Origin: Agromyces protaetiae
Lineage (GTDB): Bacteria > Actinomycetota > Actinomycetes > Actinomycetales > Microbacteriaceae
Length of the DNA stretch: 64,000 nt
NCBI RefSeq assembly: GCF_030866785.1
Contig: NZ_CP133018.1
Coordinates: forward strand, 3,472,001-3,536,000
Direction of reading: 5' to 3'
A program made the position numbers and the translations under genes. Shown here piece after piece: positions 8,949-17,012 of the stretch. Position 1 is the first letter of the stretch; each line of letters starts with the position of its first letter. The notes under the pieces are model-generated. The model saw only the letters and a program-made list of their open reading frames with translations. It ran no database searches and was not told the origin of the DNA.

Positions 8949-9896
8949 TTATCCGCTCACGTCTTCTTCTTCTAATTCGCCCCCGCGCCAGACGATTCGC
9001 CAATCCAACACCGGATCGCGGTACCACACGTCTTGCGCAGTGCCGGTGCGCCCTGCCTCCCAAACGAACTGGTACTCGCGTGGATTCGTGGCACCCGCCG
9101 CATCCTCGGTCCTGGTGAGCCATCTCGGCGTCGTCATCACGAAGGTCGTACTCTGCGATGGAGTAAGGATTCGGAACACACGGCCTCCATCGAGCTGAGT
9201 GGAGATCAGCCGACCATCCGGCATCGTGAAATGGTGCTCGGCCGGGTCGACTCGTTCGGATCGAATCACACCCCCGGAATCGTCGACGACACGATTGAGA
9301 GTTCGGTTCAGGTTCCACACCCAATCATCCCGGGCCCCGGTACTTGAGTTGATCGAAGCGATCAGATCTCCGTCACGGTTGAAGTACTCAGTGACGTTCG
9401 TCTCGAGGTACCGGATCGTCCAGTCGTAGCTTCGCGCTGGAATGTCACCGCGCGCCGGCACCTCACCACCGATCGCGACATCCACCCGCAGGTCGTCCCA
9501 CGGATACCCGATGAGGCCCGAGGGAGAAGACCCGTCCCACTCGAAGAATCTCCCCAAGGCGGGAATGTAAAAGTCCAGCCCGCGGACGAAGATCTGGTCG
9601 AATGTCCATCCAGCACCGAAGTCGTAATTGTTCAGGTCGAGGAGGCGCGGGTCCCACACCAGCGGTGTGGGCGTCGTAAATCTCACCTCACTGGTCACCG
9701 GCTGAATGTGCGCGGCGACACCGTTCCCAAGATCGAAGACGACCGCATCTGAGTCAGCTCCTCGATCGCCCGCCGACGCAGGAGCGAACCCACAGGTGCT
9801 GGCGAGCACCATCCCGAGAGCGACGACGACTGCCACCGTCCGACCCTTCGACCTGCGCAACGTGTATCTCATGTGGATACCTCTTCCCTGTCTCAT
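8949..9896 (-). CDS. secreted Rhs N-terminal-like protein, paralogue 2
   Basis: 315 residues with a signal peptide (RRSKGRTVAVVVALGMVLAS, cleavage near APASA). The mature part has the arrangement found N-terminal to YD repeats in Rhs proteins: GAGWTFDQIFVRG, a GRFFEWDGSSPSGLIGYPWDD block, VPARGDIPARSYDW, TEYFNRDGDLIASI and LNRVVDDSGGV. No YD repeats, Rhs core or toxin tip follow; the protein simply ends. It is similar to the adjacent gene at 9935-10852 and to residues ~50-240 of the Rhs protein at 35359. The ATG at 9896 is chosen for its AGGAG site; an ATG eight codons later (9872) is also possible. The open frame continues upstream but is not coding-like there. Confidence 0.75.
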   Translation of the reverse strand: MRQGRGIHMRYTLRRSKGRTVAVVVALGMVLASTCGFAPASAGDRGADSDAVVFDLGNGVAAHIQPVTSEVRFTTPTPLVWDPRLLDLNNYDFGAGWTFDQIFVRGLDFYIPALGRFFEWDGSSPSGLIGYPWDDLRVDVAIGGEVPARGDIPARSYDWTIRYLETNVTEYFNRDGDLIASINSSTGARDDWVWNLNRTLNRVVDDSGGVIRSERVDPAEHHFTMPDGRLISTQLDGGRVFRILTPSQSTTFVMTTPRWLTRTEDAAGATNPREYQFVWEAGRTGTAQDVWYRDPVLDWRIVWRGGELEEEDVSG

Positions 9897-9934
9897 CACG
9901 CTCTCCTCTTCATGACTGCCGCATCGGTCGTCGC

Positions 9935-10852
9935 TCAGCTGATGGGAAACACGACCTGGCCGTCCTTCAGGACGCGCGCGACACGCTCTGGGGCGAACAG
10001 ATCCCACTCGATCTCGATGACTGTTTGGTCGCCGGTTGAAGGATTGATCGTCTGCACCGAGACGAGCGGGCCCTGGCCACTCGGTGACGCATAGACGAAC
10101 TCGGTGTATTCGCGATCCCCGAAAAATCGGTACGGGCTTTCTGACCCGCCGAGCTCGAGTGTCTGCAGAAGGCGCACCACCCCGCCGGGTGCAGCGATGC
10201 GGTAGTACCGATCGGAAATGCAGTCGATCTGGGTCACCGAGTCGTCCGCGTGCCGGATGCGAAGCAGCCTGGGCACCTCGTCCACATCGAGGCGGTACTC
10301 CCAATCGGTGCGCCCGCCGCCCTCCGTGATCGAAACGATGAGCACGCCGCCCCCATCGAAGTAGTCCGTCGTCCGTGTGTCTCGGTGATACAGGGAGGCC
10401 TGATAATCCAGCGCGGGAACGACTTCTCCTCGTGGCGGCAGATGGCCGGGTTCGACGGAGGCCACGACATCGTCCTTCGGGTAGTCGCGCAGCCGCGTCG
10501 GCGAGGTCGGGTCGTACTCGTACGTGCCGAGTTGAGGGAAGGTGAAGCGCCCGCCGTCCCCGACGGACACGTTGCCATACCCCCACCCCGTCCCCCAGAA
10601 GTACGAATTCGAGAACTCACCCGCAAGCAGTGAATGGAAGCTGAGGGGTGTGGGCGTGGTGATCGACAACAGGCGCAGCTCGGGATCGACCACGACGGCC
10701 ACACCGTTGCCGGCGTCGATGACCACCGGATCTGCCGCCATGTCCCCCGGGTCGGCGTGCGCCGGCCCGACGGCGGTCGTCATCAGCAAGGCGAAGGCGA
10801 CCACGGTCGCCGCTGCGCGTGACATCACGCGCGGACTCAAGAGTTGAAGCAT
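9935..10852 (-). CDS. secreted Rhs N-terminal-like protein, paralogue 1
   Basis: 305 residues with a signal peptide (cleavage near GPAHA). It shares VVIDAGNGVAV, TTPTPLSF, GTGWGYG, SPTRLRDYPKDDVV, LPPRGEVVPALDYQ and DYFDGGGVLIVSI with the next gene. The block YPKDDVVASVEPGHLPPR closely matches YPQDDVVFRQQPGTLPAR in the Rhs protein at 35359. Like its neighbour it stops before any YD repeat. The pair looks like a tandem duplication followed by divergence. A role as shell, adhesin or decoy is only inference. GC is lower than in neighbouring housekeeping genes. Confidence 0.75.
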   Translation of the reverse strand: MLQLLSPRVMSRAAATVVAFALLMTTAVGPAHADPGDMAADPVVIDAGNGVAVVVDPELRLLSITTPTPLSFHSLLAGEFSNSYFWGTGWGYGNVSVGDGGRFTFPQLGTYEYDPTSPTRLRDYPKDDVVASVEPGHLPPRGEVVPALDYQASLYHRDTRTTDYFDGGGVLIVSITEGGGRTDWEYRLDVDEVPRLLRIRHADDSVTQIDCISDRYYRIAAPGGVVRLLQTLELGGSESPYRFFGDREYTEFVYASPSGQGPLVSVQTINPSTGDQTVIEIEWDLFAPERVARVLKDGQVVFPIS

Positions 10853-10967
10853 CCATCCACCAGTCCTTCGATGCGGTCAGTGTCGACTCGCCTCGATCGG
10901 CCGGTGAGCGTCCGCCAAGGCGCGCTCGTACGCTAGCGACGATTCCCCAGAATGAGAATGGTAAGAC

Positions 10968-10981
10968 TTCAGAATTCTGAA
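10968..10981. promoter_or_regulatory. 14-bp perfect palindrome upstream of the Rhs-like pair
   Basis: TTCAGAATTCTGAA is a perfect palindrome in an AT-rich pocket 116 nt upstream of the first Rhs-like gene. The gap 10853-11029 holds no gene. It may be an operator, but no promoter was confidently placed. Confidence 0.3.
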
Positions 10982-11029
10982 ATACTTGCCTTTCGAGCCC
11001 GCAACGCCTGCCGCACCGCGCGGACAGGG

Positions 11030-11407
11030 TCAGCGCGAAAGCCGCCCCGCGAGGTCGGGCCACGGCACGTGCACGTCGTCCGTGGGCACGAGGGCTTTGG
11101 CGAGCAGCGCGTCGCGCAGCACGATGCCGTGGGGTGAGAGCTCGGCGATCGCGAGCGCCTGGTCGCCGCCGTCGAGACGCCAATGCTCGGCGAGCTCGGC
11201 GATGCCGCGATCGATGAGCAGCTCCTCGGCGTCGACGTACTCCTGCGGCTCGCCGACCGCGTGCCCGAGCCGGTTCCGCGGGATCACCGACGCGAAGTCG
11301 GGAGAGGTCGGCTGCAGGTAGCCGACGACCTCTCGGTCCTCGCGCGTGATCGGCACCCAGGTCGACGGGTCGAGCCCGTACCCGGCCGCCTCAGACGCCT
11401 CGGTCAC
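11030..11407 (-). CDS. conserved hypothetical protein
   Basis: 125 residues, hydrophilic, with no signal peptide or membrane segment. It contains VVGYLQPTSPDFASVIPRNRLG and a C-terminal TDDVHVPWPDLAGRL. I do not recognise a named domain. Its GTG start overlaps the stop of the CopC-like gene by 4 nt (GTGA), so the two are translationally coupled; a link to copper handling is guilt by association only. Confidence 0.7.
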   Translation of the reverse strand: MTEASEAAGYGLDPSTWVPITREDREVVGYLQPTSPDFASVIPRNRLGHAVGEPQEYVDAEELLIDRGIAELAEHWRLDGGDQALAIAELSPHGIVLRDALLAKALVPTDDVHVPWPDLAGRLSR

Positions 11408-12015
11408 GGCGCGACGGCGCCCGGCGGGCGCCGCCGGGTCGTGCGCACGACGAGCACGATCACGAGCCCGAGGATGACGAGACCGCCGACCACGAACGCC
11501 GCGATCGCCCAGCCGCCGGGCCCGCCGTCGTCACCGGTCGTCGCCGCGTCGTCCGACCCGGAGTCGGACCCGGCGTCGTGCGGCGGCTCCGACTCCCAGA
11601 CACCGGTCGCGCCGGCGCCCACGCCGAAGTCGATCGTGCCCTCGATGGGGTGCCCGTCGGACGACACCACGCGCCACCGCACCTGGTACTCCCCCGCCAG
11701 GTCGCCCGGCAGCGTCGCCGAGACATCCGGCCCGAGCACCTCGGTCGCCCCGACGTCGACCTGCTCGCCGTGGTGATCGACCACCTCGATCACCGTGCCG
11801 GTCGCGATCACGTCGTTGCTGAACGTGAGCTCGACCGCTTCGGGCGCCGCCTCGAGCACCTGACCGGGCTCGGGCGTCGAGCCCAGCAGCTCGTCGTGTG
11901 CGACCGCGGGCGACGCCGCGGCGACCGCGAGGAACGCGGCTCCGAGGAGCGCCGCGGCAGCGGCGAGCGCGCGGGGCGAACGACGGGAGCGGGTGGGTCG
12001 GAGCTGCGCGGTCAT
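11404..12015 (-). CDS. CopC-domain copper-resistance-like protein, membrane anchored
   Basis: 203 residues. A Sec signal peptide ends at ASPAVAHDELLGSTPEPGQ; CopC domains typically start with such a His-first mature end (AHxxLxxSxPxxG), and His1 is a Cu(II) ligand in the family. The CopC fold runs to about residue 125 (LTFSNDV, GEYQVRWRVVSSDGHPIEGTIDFGV, with the second conserved DGH). A Ser/Asp-rich linker, one membrane helix and a basic tail follow, so it is probably tethered on the outer face. The ATG at 12015 is used; the longer frame lacks a signal peptide. It is divergent from the K+ transporter gene. Confidence 0.88.
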   Translation of the reverse strand: MTAQLRPTRSRRSPRALAAAAALLGAAFLAVAAASPAVAHDELLGSTPEPGQVLEAAPEAVELTFSNDVIATGTVIEVVDHHGEQVDVGATEVLGPDVSATLPGDLAGEYQVRWRVVSSDGHPIEGTIDFGVGAGATGVWESEPPHDAGSDSGSDDAATTGDDGGPGGWAIAAFVVGGLVILGLVIVLVVRTTRRRPPGAVAP

Positions 12016-12098
12016 GGTCGAATCCTGTCGTCGCCGGTACGGATGCCACGTGGGGACGCGCCCCGGCGGGCCTCGCCATGCTAGCAATCCCGGACCAC

Positions 12099-12126
12099 TT
12101 GACACTGGGAACGGCAGGAGTAGTGT
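12099..12126 (+). promoter_or_regulatory. promoter of the KimA-like gene
   Basis: A consensus -35 TTGACA (12099-12104) is followed after 16 nt by a -10 TAGTGT (12121-12126). The predicted transcription start falls at or next to the GTG at 12135, so the mRNA is probably leaderless and has no room for a riboswitch. Confidence 0.6.
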
Positions 12127-12134
12127 CATCCGCC

Positions 12135-14288
12135 GTGATACATGAGGAGGACACACCTCCAGCCACGAGCCAAGACGCACCTCCGGCCGAGCTCAGATCC
12201 CCGAAGCACTGGATCATCGGCGACCCGCTCCCCACCGAGAAGCTCGAGGGCCAGCTCCTGCCGAAGCGCCTTGCGTTGCCGATCTTCGCGAGCGACCCGC
12301 TCTCGTCGGTCGCGTACGCCCCGCAAGAGCTGCTGATGATCCTGCTCGTCGGCGGGCTCGCCTTCCTCTCGTTCGCGCCATGGGTCGCGCTCGCGGTGGT
12401 CGTGCTCCTGGTCACGGTCGTCGCCAGCTACCGCCAGTTGATCCGCGCCTACCCGTCCGGCGGCGGCGACTACGAGGTCGCGCACCGCAACCTGGGCGAG
12501 AAGTCGGGGCTCGTGGTCGCGTCGGCGCTGCTCGTCGACTACGTCATGACGGTCGTCGTCTCGGTCGCGTCCGGCGTGGACAACATCATCTCGGCCATCC
12601 CCGAGCTGAACCCGTGGCGGGTCGAGCTCGCGGTGCTGTTCGTGATCGTCCTGGCCGCGATCAACCTGCGCGGCGTGAGCGAGTCGTCGCGCGCGTTCGC
12701 CGTGCCGACGTACCTCTTCATCGGCAGCGTGTTCGTCATGGTCGTCGTGGGCCTCGTCCGCACCGCCCTCGGCGACCCGCCGGTCGCCGAGTCGGCGCAG
12801 TACGAGGTGCAGGCCGAGTCGCTCACGCAGGCCGCGATCGTCCTCCTGCTGCTGCGCAGCTTCGCGAGCGGATGCTCCGCCCTGACGGGCGTGGAGGCGA
12901 TCTCGAACGGCGTGCCGGCGTTCCGCCGGCCGAAGATCGGCAACGCCCAGCGCACCCTCGTCGCCATGGGCGGCATCGCGATCGTCCTGTTCGCCGGGCT
13001 CACGGCCGTCGCCCTGATCTCAGGCGTGCATTACGCCGAGGTGCCATGCCACCTCATCGGCTGGGCCGACTGCGCGACCGAGCCGCAGCGGAGTCTCATC
13101 GCCCAGGTCGCCGCGGCCACGTTCGGCGACGCGACCGTCTTCTTCTACGTGATCCAGGCGGCGACCGCGCTCGTGCTGCTGCTCGCGGCGAACACCGCGT
13201 TCAACGGGTTCCCGTTGCTCGGCTCGGTGCTCGCGCGTGACGGCTACGCTCCGAAGTCGCTCTCGACCCGGGGCGACCGGCTCATCTACTCGAACGGCGT
13301 GATCATTCTCGCCCTCGCGGCGAGCCTGATCCTCGTGGTGTTCCAGGCCAACCTCACGGTGCTGATCCAGCTCTACATCATCGGCGTGTTCGTTTCGTTC
13401 ACCCTCGGGCAGACCGGCATGGTGCGGCACTGGCTGCGCGAGCTGCAGGGTGCGAAGCATCCGTCGCCCGTGAAGCACACGCCGAAGAAGGCGAAGCAGC
13501 ATCGCTCGCCCGTCCCACCCGAAGCGCAGCCGCTGACGCGCGCCGCCATGCGGCGCGCGCTCGTGATCAACGCGCTTGGTGCCGTCATGACCGCCGTCGT
13601 GCTCATCGTCGTCACCGTCACGAAGTTCACCCACGGCGCCTGGATCGTGTTCGTGCTCATGCCGATCCTGTTCCTGCTCATGCTGGGGGTCCACCGGTAC
13701 TACCGCGACGTCGAGCGCGAGATCGAACCCGACCCCACGACGACGTTCGGTGCGAACGGCGACCACGCGATCGTGCTCGTCGGCCGTATGCAGAAGCCGA
13801 CGCTCAAGGCGCTCGATTACGCCATCGCCGCCCGGCACGAGTCGCTCGAGGCCGTCCACGTCTCGCTCGACGAGGCGCAGACGAAACAGTTGAAACGCGA
13901 CTGGGTGAAGCAGAACATCCACGTGAAGCTGCGGATCCTGTCGTCGCCCTACCGCGACCTCAGCTACCCGCTGGTCCACTACATCAAGCAGCGCCGCGAG
14001 GAGTTCGGCCCGCAAGTGGTGACCGTCTACATGCCGCAGTACATCGTCGGCCACTGGTGGGAGAACCTGCTGCACAACCACAAGGCCCGGCGCATCCGCC
14101 AGAAGCTCATGCTCGTGCACGGCGTGACCGTCGCGCTCGTGCCGTGGCTGCTCGACTCCTCGGACCTGATCTACGGCCGGCGCTCGCGCCCGCTGCCCGG
14201 CCAAGACCGCCGCGGTGAACCGGTGCGCCCGCCGCGCCCGGTGCCGCGTCGCCCGCTCGAAGGCTCGACCACCAAGCGCCCACGCTGA
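12135..14288 (+). CDS. kimA: KimA-type potassium transporter (APC superfamily)
   Basis: 717 residues. The membrane domain (~residues 60-480, about 12 helices) carries blocks I know from Bacillus KimA (YdaO): DPLSSVAYAPQELLMI, YRQLIRAYPSGGGDYEV, NLGEKSGLVVASALLVDYVMTV, INLRGVSES, SGCSALTGVEAISNGVPAF and LAANTAFNGFPLL. A cytosolic C-terminal domain (~540-700, universal-stress-like, with HVSLDEAQTK, YRDLSYPLVHYI and WWENLLHNH) also matches. It should import K+ with protons. KimA in Firmicutes is controlled by c-di-AMP at the riboswitch and protein level; no riboswitch is seen here. The Pro/Arg-rich tail is longer than in KimA. The GTG at 12135 is chosen from promoter position. Generic annotation would be 'APC family permease'. 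Confidence 0.85.
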   Translation: MIHEEDTPPATSQDAPPAELRSPKHWIIGDPLPTEKLEGQLLPKRLALPIFASDPLSSVAYAPQELLMILLVGGLAFLSFAPWVALAVVVLLVTVVASYRQLIRAYPSGGGDYEVAHRNLGEKSGLVVASALLVDYVMTVVVSVASGVDNIISAIPELNPWRVELAVLFVIVLAAINLRGVSESSRAFAVPTYLFIGSVFVMVVVGLVRTALGDPPVAESAQYEVQAESLTQAAIVLLLLRSFASGCSALTGVEAISNGVPAFRRPKIGNAQRTLVAMGGIAIVLFAGLTAVALISGVHYAEVPCHLIGWADCATEPQRSLIAQVAAATFGDATVFFYVIQAATALVLLLAANTAFNGFPLLGSVLARDGYAPKSLSTRGDRLIYSNGVIILALAASLILVVFQANLTVLIQLYIIGVFVSFTLGQTGMVRHWLRELQGAKHPSPVKHTPKKAKQHRSPVPPEAQPLTRAAMRRALVINALGAVMTAVVLIVVTVTKFTHGAWIVFVLMPILFLLMLGVHRYYRDVEREIEPDPTTTFGANGDHAIVLVGRMQKPTLKALDYAIAARHESLEAVHVSLDEAQTKQLKRDWVKQNIHVKLRILSSPYRDLSYPLVHYIKQRREEFGPQVVTVYMPQYIVGHWWENLLHNHKARRIRQKLMLVHGVTVALVPWLLDSSDLIYGRRSRPLPGQDRRGEPVRPPRPVPRRPLEGSTTKRPR

Positions 14289-14386
14289 CCGCCCCCCGAG
14301 GCGGACGGGGACGCACGAAGTGGCTTCACGCCCGTCCGAGCGACGACTCGCGCCCCCGCTCAGCTGATGCGGGATAGGCTCGGCCA

Positions 14387-15277
14387 GTGCAACGCCGTTC
14401 CCAGCTCGTCGGTGGTCCGCTCGGCGCGACCGGGCTCGTCGTCCTCGGACTGACCGCGCAGGAGGCGGGCGCGTCGATCGCGGTGCTGCTGTTCCCGAGC
14501 GCCGGGCCGCTCGGCATGGTGACGTTCCGGCTCGTGTTCTCGGCGCTCATCCTGCTCGCGATCGCGCGGCCGAGCTGGCGAGGCAGATCGGTGCGCGCGT
14601 GGGCCACCGTCGTCGCGTTCGGCGCGGTGCTCGCCACCATGAACGGACTGTTCTATCTCTCGATCGAGCGCATCCCGCTCGGTGCCGCAGTGACCATCGA
14701 GGTACTGGGCCCGCTCGCGCTCTCCGTGATCGCGGCCCGCCGCGCGTCGGCCTGGCTCTGGGCCGCACTCGCCGCGATCGGGGTCGTGCTGCTCGGCCAA
14801 GGCAGCTTCGGGCATCTCGACCCCGTCGGCGTCATGCTCGCCGCGGCCGCGGGAGCGGCGTGGATCTTCTACATCCTGCTCTCCGCGCGCACCGGCGCGG
14901 CATTCCCACGCCTCGACGGGCTCGCGATCGCTATGACGTTCGGCGCCGTGATAATCCTGCCGTTCGGCATCGCGACGGCCGGGTCGGCACTCGTGCGCCC
15001 CGATCTGCTCCTCCTCGGCGCTGCGGTCGCACTGCTGAGCTCGGCCATCCCCTACGCGCTCGAGCTCGTGGCATTGCGGCGGCTGCCTGCCTCGACGTTC
15101 GCGGTACTCATGAGCCTCGCACCCGCGATCGCGACGATCGCGGGGCTCGTGCTGCTCGGGCAGTCCTTCACCTGGGTCGGTGCGATCGCGGTCGCGCTCG
15201 TCGTCACCGCGTCGATCGGTGCGGTGCGCTCGGCGCCGCGCGGCGGAGCATCCGCCACCCCGGCCCCCGCACCGTGA
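14387..15277 (+). CDS. EamA/DMT-family exporter, RhtA-like
   Basis: 296 residues, about ten membrane helices in two EamA halves. ERIPLGAAVTIEVLGPLALSV matches the first half of RhtA-type threonine/homoserine exporters, and VALRRLPASTFAVLMSLAPA the second. It probably exports amino acids or other small metabolites by proton antiport; the substrate cannot be read from sequence. The start GTG lies 6 nt after TAGGCT (14375-14380), a leaderless arrangement. Transcribed alone, about 100 nt after the K+ transporter gene. Confidence 0.85.
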   Translation: MQRRSQLVGGPLGATGLVVLGLTAQEAGASIAVLLFPSAGPLGMVTFRLVFSALILLAIARPSWRGRSVRAWATVVAFGAVLATMNGLFYLSIERIPLGAAVTIEVLGPLALSVIAARRASAWLWAALAAIGVVLLGQGSFGHLDPVGVMLAAAAGAAWIFYILLSARTGAAFPRLDGLAIAMTFGAVIILPFGIATAGSALVRPDLLLLGAAVALLSSAIPYALELVALRRLPASTFAVLMSLAPAIATIAGLVLLGQSFTWVGAIAVALVVTASIGAVRSAPRGGASATPAPAP

Positions 15278-15313
15278 GCCCCGCAACTGCGACAGCTGCT
15301 GCCGACCCGGCTG

Positions 15314-16513
15314 CTAGAGCATCGCCATGATCTGGCGGGCGATCATGCGACCGGCGCGATTCGCGCCGATCGTCGAGGCCTGCGGTCCGTACCCCGCGAG
15401 GAACACCCGCGGATCGTTCCACACGGCGCCCTGCCCGACCGCGACGCCGCCCGCCTTCTCGCGGAGGCGCAGCGGCGAGAGATGACGCAGCTCGGGCCGG
15501 AATCCCGTGGCCCAGATGATCGCGTCGGCACCGGCCGACGCGCCGTCGGCCCACACGACGCGGTCCGCCTCGATGTGGTCGAACATCGGCCGTGCGACCA
15601 GGTGACCCCGCTCGATGGCCGCCGCGATGCGGCGGCTTTTCGGCACCCCGGTGCCGCTCACGATCGACGGCAGCGCGCGACCCGATCGTGCCGCCTCGTC
15701 TTGCACGGCGACCGCGGCGGATGCGCCCTCGAGGTCGAGCTCCTGCCGGTCGAGCCAGTCGATCGGTCGGCGCGCCACCCAGGTCAGCTCGGCGGCGATG
15801 TCCTCGAGCTCGAGCATGAAGCCGATGGCCGACGTGCCGCCGCCGACGACGACGACGCGCTGGTCGCGGAACTGCTCGGCATCGACGAAGTCGGAGGTGT
15901 GCAGGTGCCGACCGCGGAAATCGCTCATACCCGCATAGAACGGCACGAACGGCGAACCCCAGGTGCCCGTGGCATTGACCAGGAACTGCGCGTGCAGCGT
16001 GTGCCGAGGTGCGGCGGCCTGTTTGACCTCGTGGAACGTCTTCCGGCGACGGCCGAAGAAGCCGCGCGCCTTCGGCGCTTCGACCACGGGCTCTTCGGGG
16101 GCGGGCGCGCTGAGATCCTCGAAGTCGATCTTCAGATCGGCGCCGGCGTTCTCGACCCGGCGGACCTGGACGGGCCGGTGCACGCGGAGCTCGAAGTGCT
16201 CCTCGAACCGCCCGTAGTAGTCGGCCACGACCTCACGCGCCGGCAGCTGCCGGTCGGCGTCGTCGAAGCTCAACCCCAGCTCCGCCATTCCCGGCAAATC
16301 GTTGACGCGGTGCGCGGTGCCGAGTCGCAGCGAAGACCACCGGTGCTGCCACGCACCGCCCGGTCCTGGCGCCCGATCGAGGATGGTGAAGTCCTCGTCC
16401 GCCACGAGCTCGAACCGCCGCAGATAGTAGGCGACGGAGAGCCCGGCCTGACCGGCGCCGACCACCGCCACCTTCACTCGCTCGGGCACGGGATGCACAC
16501 TCCATCTCAGCAT
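15314..16513 (-). CDS. flavin-containing monooxygenase-like NAD(P)/FAD protein
   Basis: 399 residues. The N-terminal FAD site is VAVVGAGQAGLSVAYYLRR, followed by GGAWQHRWSSLRL as in Baeyer-Villiger/FMO enzymes. A second Rossmann motif, VVVVGGGTSAIGFMLEL, binds NADPH. IIWATGFRPEL (~340) is the FMO ATG motif, and the end has VFLAGYGPQASTIGANRAGR. It should oxygenate a soft nucleophile or ketone. A charged insert (~150-180, GFFGRRRKTFHEVKQ) separates the domains and is not typical. The ATG at 16513 is chosen over a distal TTG at 16546; it lacks a strong ribosome-binding site, and GTG codons further in are alternatives. Confidence 0.82.
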   Translation of the reverse strand: MLRWSVHPVPERVKVAVVGAGQAGLSVAYYLRRFELVADEDFTILDRAPGPGGAWQHRWSSLRLGTAHRVNDLPGMAELGLSFDDADRQLPAREVVADYYGRFEEHFELRVHRPVQVRRVENAGADLKIDFEDLSAPAPEEPVVEAPKARGFFGRRRKTFHEVKQAAAPRHTLHAQFLVNATGTWGSPFVPFYAGMSDFRGRHLHTSDFVDAEQFRDQRVVVVGGGTSAIGFMLELEDIAAELTWVARRPIDWLDRQELDLEGASAAVAVQDEAARSGRALPSIVSGTGVPKSRRIAAAIERGHLVARPMFDHIEADRVVWADGASAGADAIIWATGFRPELRHLSPLRLREKAGGVAVGQGAVWNDPRVFLAGYGPQASTIGANRAGRMIARQIMAML

Positions 16514-16642
16514 GTCTGCGCCGCGAACCACAGGAGGGGAGATCAACCAGCGGTGCTAAACTGGCGGGCAAGCGTGTTCATCATCAGAGTGAGCCGGGTG
16601 AGACGCATCTCCACCCGGCCAGACGTCGTAAGGGGGTCACGC

Positions 16643-16846
16643 ATGGGGCGCGGCCGTCAGAAAGCCAAGCACACCAAGGTCGCTCGGGAGCTGAAGTACT
16701 TCAGCCCCGACACCGACTACAGTGCGCTCGAGCGCGAGTTGACCAACGGGCAGCACGACCCGTACGAGGACGAAGCCTCGAAGTGGGCGGAGTATGCCGC
16801 CGACGACGAGAGCTACGTCCCCGGCGACGGTTCCACCCAGCGCTGA
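16643..16846 (+). CDS. DUF3073 family protein
   Basis: 67 residues, starting MGRGRQKAKHTKVARELKY and then an acidic C-terminal half (YEDEASKWAEYAADDE). This is the DUF3073 family, small actinobacterial proteins of unknown function. The basic N-terminus and acidic tail suggest nucleic-acid or ribosome contact, but this is inference. AGGGGG lies 8 nt before the ATG. A short CCCC/GGGG stem with a T-rich loop follows the stop and may terminate it. The gap to 17013 holds nothing else that I can see. Confidence 0.9.
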   Translation: MGRGRQKAKHTKVARELKYFSPDTDYSALERELTNGQHDPYEDEASKWAEYAADDESYVPGDGSTQR

Positions 16847-17012
16847 CCTGACCCCTGTTTTGGGGCGACCGCGGCTTCGGTCGTGTATGCGGGTTCGCGC
16901 GCGTCGCAGACCGCGGCGTATACGAATCTCACCGGGCGCGACCTCGGACCCTGCCGCCGGGCGGCGCTCGCGGCACAGCCGAAGTCACCACGGCCTGTCG
17001 ATCTGTCTGACG

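Noticed and set aside
9897..10586. 230-codon N-terminal extension of the Rhs-like protein at 8949-9896
   Set aside because: It overlaps the neighbouring Rhs-like gene in another frame, is Arg-rich and would bury the signal peptide.
12135..12200. c-di-AMP riboswitch before the KimA-like gene
   Set aside because: The promoter lies 8 nt from the start codon, leaving no leader.
14289..14304. Terminator after the KimA-like gene
   Set aside because: CCGCC/GGCGG gives only a 5-bp stem; too weak to list as a feature.
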